Below are positions 6,516 through 7,843 of a stretch of 7,843 bases of DNA, piece after piece. The notes beneath the pieces are model-generated. The model worked only from the letters and a program-made list of their open reading frames with translations, had not been told where the DNA came from and ran no database searches. The translations under genes were made by a program, and so were the position numbers. The DNA comes from Competibacteraceae bacterium UBA2792 (lineage in GTDB: Bacteria > Pseudomonadota > Gammaproteobacteria > Competibacterales > Competibacteraceae), in assembly GCA_002352125.1 (NCBI GenBank), contig DEHU01000210.1:12291-20133 (forward strand), written 5' to 3'. The first letter of the stretch is position 1, and every line of letters begins with the position of its first letter.

Positions 6516-6530
6516 GACACTGATCACTGA

Positions 6531-6547
6531 TCGCCGCGTAGCGGCGA
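6531..6547. repeat. GC-rich hairpin just after the STAND gene
   Basis: A perfect 7-bp stem, TCGCCGC and GCGGCGA, with loop GTA starts 15 nt after the stop codon. It is preceded by a direct repeat CACTGAT CACTGAT (about 6518-6531). DGR targets commonly have a short GC-rich hairpin or cruciform immediately 3' of the VR; alternatively it is part of a terminator array with the next hairpin. Confidence 0.7.
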
Positions 6548-6578
6548 AATCGCGCGCAGCGCGCTTCGCGCGATTTTT
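6547..6578 (+). terminator. Rho-independent terminator between convergent genes
   Basis: A perfect 10-bp stem, AAATCGCGCG and CGCGCGATTT (6547-6556 and 6567-6576), with a 10-nt loop that is itself nearly self-complementary (AGCGCGCT). It ends in a run of five T. It lies 31 nt after the STAND gene stop and before the end of the convergent PIN gene, and could work in both directions because the stem also gives A/T-rich ends on the other strand. Confidence 0.75.
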
Positions 6579-6598
6579 CGCTCTCCCCTTTAGAAAAA

Positions 6599-7018
6599 TC
6601 AGGCTTCCGGAAGAATGTTGAGAGCGCGCTTGTCGCTTAGGCGATAAACCGAGAAATCGCGGCGATCCAGGGTGAACACGGTCTCGATCTTTTCGTGTTC
6701 GGCCAAATACACCAGGCAGGCGTCCGCGAGCTGGGCGCCCAACTCGCGATAGCGATGCAGGAATGCCGCGATCCAGGGCGCGGCGGTTTCATCCAGCGCC
6801 AACAGCTTCAACAAGCCGGTTTCAAAGCCTTGGAAGAGCCGTTGAATCGCCAGGGGTTCTTTTCGGAGTGGCCAGGCGGCTTCGGTGAGGACCGGCCAGC
6901 AGGTGAGCAGGGGCGGCGATAGCTGGCGGAGTTGCTCGACACAAACCCGGTGATAGTCGTCTCGTTGCGAAAGGATGGCGACGAGCGGACCAGTATCGAG
7001 CAGGACTCGGGAAATCAT
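6599..7018 (-). CDS. PIN-domain ribonuclease toxin (VapC-like)
   Basis: A 139-residue PIN-domain protein starting MISRVLLDTGPLVAILSQRD. The acidic residues expected for Mg/Mn-dependent RNA cleavage are visible: D8 in LLDTGPL, E46 in VLTEAAW, D99 in QLADACLVYLAE, and D118 with D121 in FTLDRRDF. In this family the toxin cleaves tRNA or rRNA and is held inactive by a cognate antitoxin. The ATG at 7018-7016 overlaps the antitoxin stop as ATGA, so the two are translationally coupled. A longer open frame extends upstream to 7120, but it starts with Arg/Pro-rich sequence antisense in frame to the antitoxin and is not the true start. The gene is convergent with the STAND gene, separated by 83 bp that holds the terminator. 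Whether the locus is a plain addiction module or a late immune effector is unknown. Confidence 0.9.
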   Translation of the reverse strand: MISRVLLDTGPLVAILSQRDDYHRVCVEQLRQLSPPLLTCWPVLTEAAWPLRKEPLAIQRLFQGFETGLLKLLALDETAAPWIAAFLHRYRELGAQLADACLVYLAEHEKIETVFTLDRRDFSVYRLSDKRALNILPEA

Positions 7019-7254
7019 TCCTGGCCGAATCCATCGAAGTGCCGGCGGTTGGTGCTGAGGTCGCCGGGAAGCTGATCCAGCATCCCCACGATTCCTAGCC
7101 GCTGGGCAATGTCGTAGCAACTGATCTCGTGGTTGGCAGCCGCTCCGCGAGCATCGGGAACGGTGACGGTGACTTCCTGATGTTCCGCCAGGTCAACCGG
7201 TTCCAAGGGGCGAAAAACCCCGTTCTCGTAAACCGCTTTCAGGCTTTTGCTCAT
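7015..7254 (-). CDS. DUF104/AF2212-like antitoxin
   Basis: A 79-residue protein beginning MSKSLKAVYENGVFRPLEPVD, the strongly recognisable DUF104 (AF2212-like) antitoxin signature, with the LAEHQEVTVTVPD strand following. The N-terminal part is the likely dimerising and DNA-binding half. The C-terminal tail (SCYDIAQRLGIVGMLDQL to the end) should wrap the PIN partner. I prefer ATG at 7254-7252, which has AAGG a few bases upstream. An in-frame ATG at 7275 would add MNPEQGD but has no visible Shine-Dalgarno. Its TGA at 7017-7015 overlaps the toxin ATG by 4 bp. This order, antitoxin first, is standard. Autoregulation is usual in the family, but no operator dyad stands out upstream apart from the 35-bp repeat. 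Confidence 0.87.
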   Translation of the reverse strand: MSKSLKAVYENGVFRPLEPVDLAEHQEVTVTVPDARGAAANHEISCYDIAQRLGIVGMLDQLPGDLSTNRRHFDGFGQE

Positions 7255-7298
7255 ATCGCCTTGCTCTGGGTTCATCTGGCTTCAAGGTAACACGGTGA

Positions 7299-7327
7299 AT
7301 AGTAATGATAATATCCCCCCTTTGCAA
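7299..7327 (-). promoter_or_regulatory. Predicted toxin-antitoxin promoter using a -35 inside the 35-bp repeat
   Basis: On the minus strand TTGCAA (plus 7322-7327, the loop region of the repeat's hairpin) is followed after exactly 17 nt by TACTAT (plus 7299-7304). Each hexamer matches four of six consensus positions. The start would be near 7292, about 38 nt before the antitoxin ATG. The overlap with the repeat suggests that its insertion created or replaced the promoter. This is prediction only. Confidence 0.35.
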
Positions 7328-7348
7328 AAGGGGGGCGAGGGGGGATTT
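7314..7348 (-). repeat. 35-bp G/C-run repeat, copy 1 (inverted)
   Basis: The exact reverse complement of copy 3 at 7809-7843, all 35 positions. It contains a perfect hairpin, CCCCCCTTT and AAAGGGGGG with loop GCA (7315-7335), followed by CGA and a second run of six G. The G-rich strand (two G6 runs) has some quadruplex potential. It lies between the antitoxin and the DUF559 gene. Confidence 0.92.
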
Positions 7349-7369
7349 AGAATATGAGAAACACACAAG

Positions 7370-7744
7370 ATGCTGAAATACAACCAAAAACTCAAAGATA
7401 ATGCTCGCACCTTGCGTTCCAGGATGACGGATTGCGAACAACGACTGTGGGCGAAGTTGCGTCGCAAGCAAGTGTTGGGCGTGCAGTTCTACCGACAGAA
7501 ACCTATCGGCGATTACATTGCCGATTTCTATGCGCCCAAAGCGAATCTCGTAGTGGAAGTGGATGGTTCGCAGCACTTGGAACCGGCGCAGATCGATCAT
7601 GACCGTCGGCGTACCGCTTTCCTGGAAAGCCAGGGATTGCGCGTGTTGCGCTTTGATAATCGCCAAGTATTGCAGGAGCTTGACGGCGTGATGGAGGCAA
7701 TCTATCGGGCGATGGCCAAGAAAATCAGCGAGGGGCATTCGTAA
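7370..7744 (+). CDS. DUF559 (Vsr-like restriction-endonuclease-fold) protein
   Basis: A 124-residue single-domain DUF559 protein of normal length. It has KLKDNARTLRSRMTDCEQRLWAKLRRKQ at the N-terminus, then the core GVQFYRQKPIGDYIADFYAP and VVEVDGSQH, and RTAFLESQGLRVLRFDNRQVL near the end. Likely active-site residues of the PD-(D/E)xK-like fold are D52 in IADF and E63-V-D65 with Q68-H69, plus E23 in the first helix. The family is related to the very-short-patch repair endonuclease and is presumed to act on DNA; no reaction is established. The ATG at 7370 has only a poor Shine-Dalgarno (GAGAA farther upstream). The gene is tightly enclosed by copies of a 35-bp inverted repeat and is transcribed away from the toxin-antitoxin pair. 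TAGAAT at 7348-7353 is a possible -10, starting at the last base of copy 1. Confidence 0.9.
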   Translation: MLKYNQKLKDNARTLRSRMTDCEQRLWAKLRRKQVLGVQFYRQKPIGDYIADFYAPKANLVVEVDGSQHLEPAQIDHDRRRTAFLESQGLRVLRFDNRQVLQELDGVMEAIYRAMAKKISEGHS

Positions 7745-7746
7745 GG

Positions 7747-7780
7747 AAATCCCCCCTCGCCCCCTTTTGCAAAGGGGGGA
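7747..7780 (+). repeat. 35-bp G/C-run repeat, copy 2 (34 bp, one C shorter)
   Basis: Same sequence as copy 3 except that the second C run has one C fewer. It begins 2 nt after the DUF559 stop codon, so its hairpin (C run, TTT, AAA, G run) could also affect the transcript end, although no T tract follows. Confidence 0.92.
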
Positions 7781-7808
7781 ATCGTCGCTGATGCGCCAGC
7801 ACCGCAAG

Positions 7809-7843
7809 AAATCCCCCCTCGCCCCCCTTTTGCAAAGGGGGGA
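7809..7843 (+). repeat. 35-bp G/C-run repeat, copy 3 (at window edge)
   Basis: A full 35-bp copy ending exactly at the window edge, so the element may continue. It is separated from copy 2 by 28 nt of unrelated sequence (7781-7808) and is a perfect inverted match to copy 1. Confidence 0.9.

Larger units (their letters stand above)
7314..7780. mobile_element. Candidate repeat-bounded DUF559 cassette
   Basis: The DUF559 gene is bracketed by inverted copies of a 35-bp hairpin repeat (copy 1 at 7314-7348, copy 2 at 7747-7780), leaving only 21 nt and 2 nt between gene and repeats. Copy 3 extends the possible boundary to 7843 or beyond. There is no transposase and no obvious target-site duplication next to copies 1 and 2. 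The layout suggests non-autonomous spread or homing, with the nuclease as passenger or helper; I cannot show mobility. Confidence 0.35.

Noticed and set aside
5498..6523. Plus-strand open frame of 341 codons overlapping the FGE part
   Set aside because: Arg/Pro/Gly-rich shadow frame; the real frame has continuous FGE-fold motifs to the stop at 6515.
7019..7120. N-terminal extension of the PIN toxin to an upstream start
   Set aside because: The extension is Arg/Pro-rich and antisense-free shadow of the antitoxin in another frame; ATGA coupling at 7015-7018 and the MISRVLLDTG start fit the family.
6516..7843. DGR template repeat or reverse transcriptase downstream of the VR
   Set aside because: I looked on both strands for a copy of the IGFR-coding end and the GGAW block and for an RT frame; none is present, so no DGR machinery is claimed in the window.
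7747..7843. CRISPR-like array (repeat, 28-nt spacer, repeat)
   Set aside because: Only two direct copies, a third inverted elsewhere, repeat made of homopolymer runs, and no cas genes.

Overview
The window is GC-rich and gene-dense, with proteobacterial gene styles. The closest match in character is a gammaproteobacterium of the environmental or activated-sludge kind, but this is an inference from gene content and I cannot assign a genus. It reads as a mix of accessory modules: metalloid/metal resistance, a spermidine-synthase-like membrane pair, an NTP-dependent conflict-type receptor, a toxin-antitoxin pair, and a repeat-bounded nuclease cassette.

Positions 1-2294 (minus strand) hold a resistance block. 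From upstream to downstream it carries a promoter with an ArsR-type palindrome (2250-2294), an ArsR-family repressor with a CVC metal-binding box, a large ArsP_1/DUF318 permease, and a 77-residue thioredoxin-fold CxxC protein. After a gap of about 105 bp comes the start of a His-rich CDF cation transporter that runs off the left edge. Gaps of 15 and 12 bp inside the first three genes indicate one operon.

Positions 2381-3878 (plus strand, divergent from arsR) hold two overlapping genes. The first is a six-helix membrane protein like the membrane half of fused MFS/spermidine synthases. The second is a SAM-binding spermidine-synthase-like protein with an N-terminal signal or anchor segment. Together they look like a split version of the fused protein.

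Positions 3892-6578 (plus strand) are the most interesting part. A broken, frameshifted effector-associated-domain (EAD1-like) remnant sits directly upstream of an intact 802-residue protein with the order EAD1, nSTAND1 NTPase, FGE-sulfatase/C-type-lectin fold. The FGE part lacks the catalytic cysteine pair. Its last 40 residues have the arrangement of a diversity-generating retroelement (DGR) variable region: 14 codons, all ending in C, fall where DGR templates carry AAC, between fixed GGAW, ARAA, R, P, R and IGFR blocks. Two GC-rich hairpins follow within 65 bp of the stop codon. No reverse transcriptase or template repeat is present in the window, so any DGR machinery would have to act from elsewhere.

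Positions 6599-7254 (minus strand) hold a DUF104-type antitoxin and a PIN-domain toxin overlapping by ATGA. Positions 7314-7843 hold a DUF559 endonuclease-like gene. A 35-bp repeat flanks it: one copy upstream in inverted orientation and two direct copies downstream, the outer pair being perfect inverted repeats. The upstream copy also appears to supply the -35 element of the toxin-antitoxin promoter.
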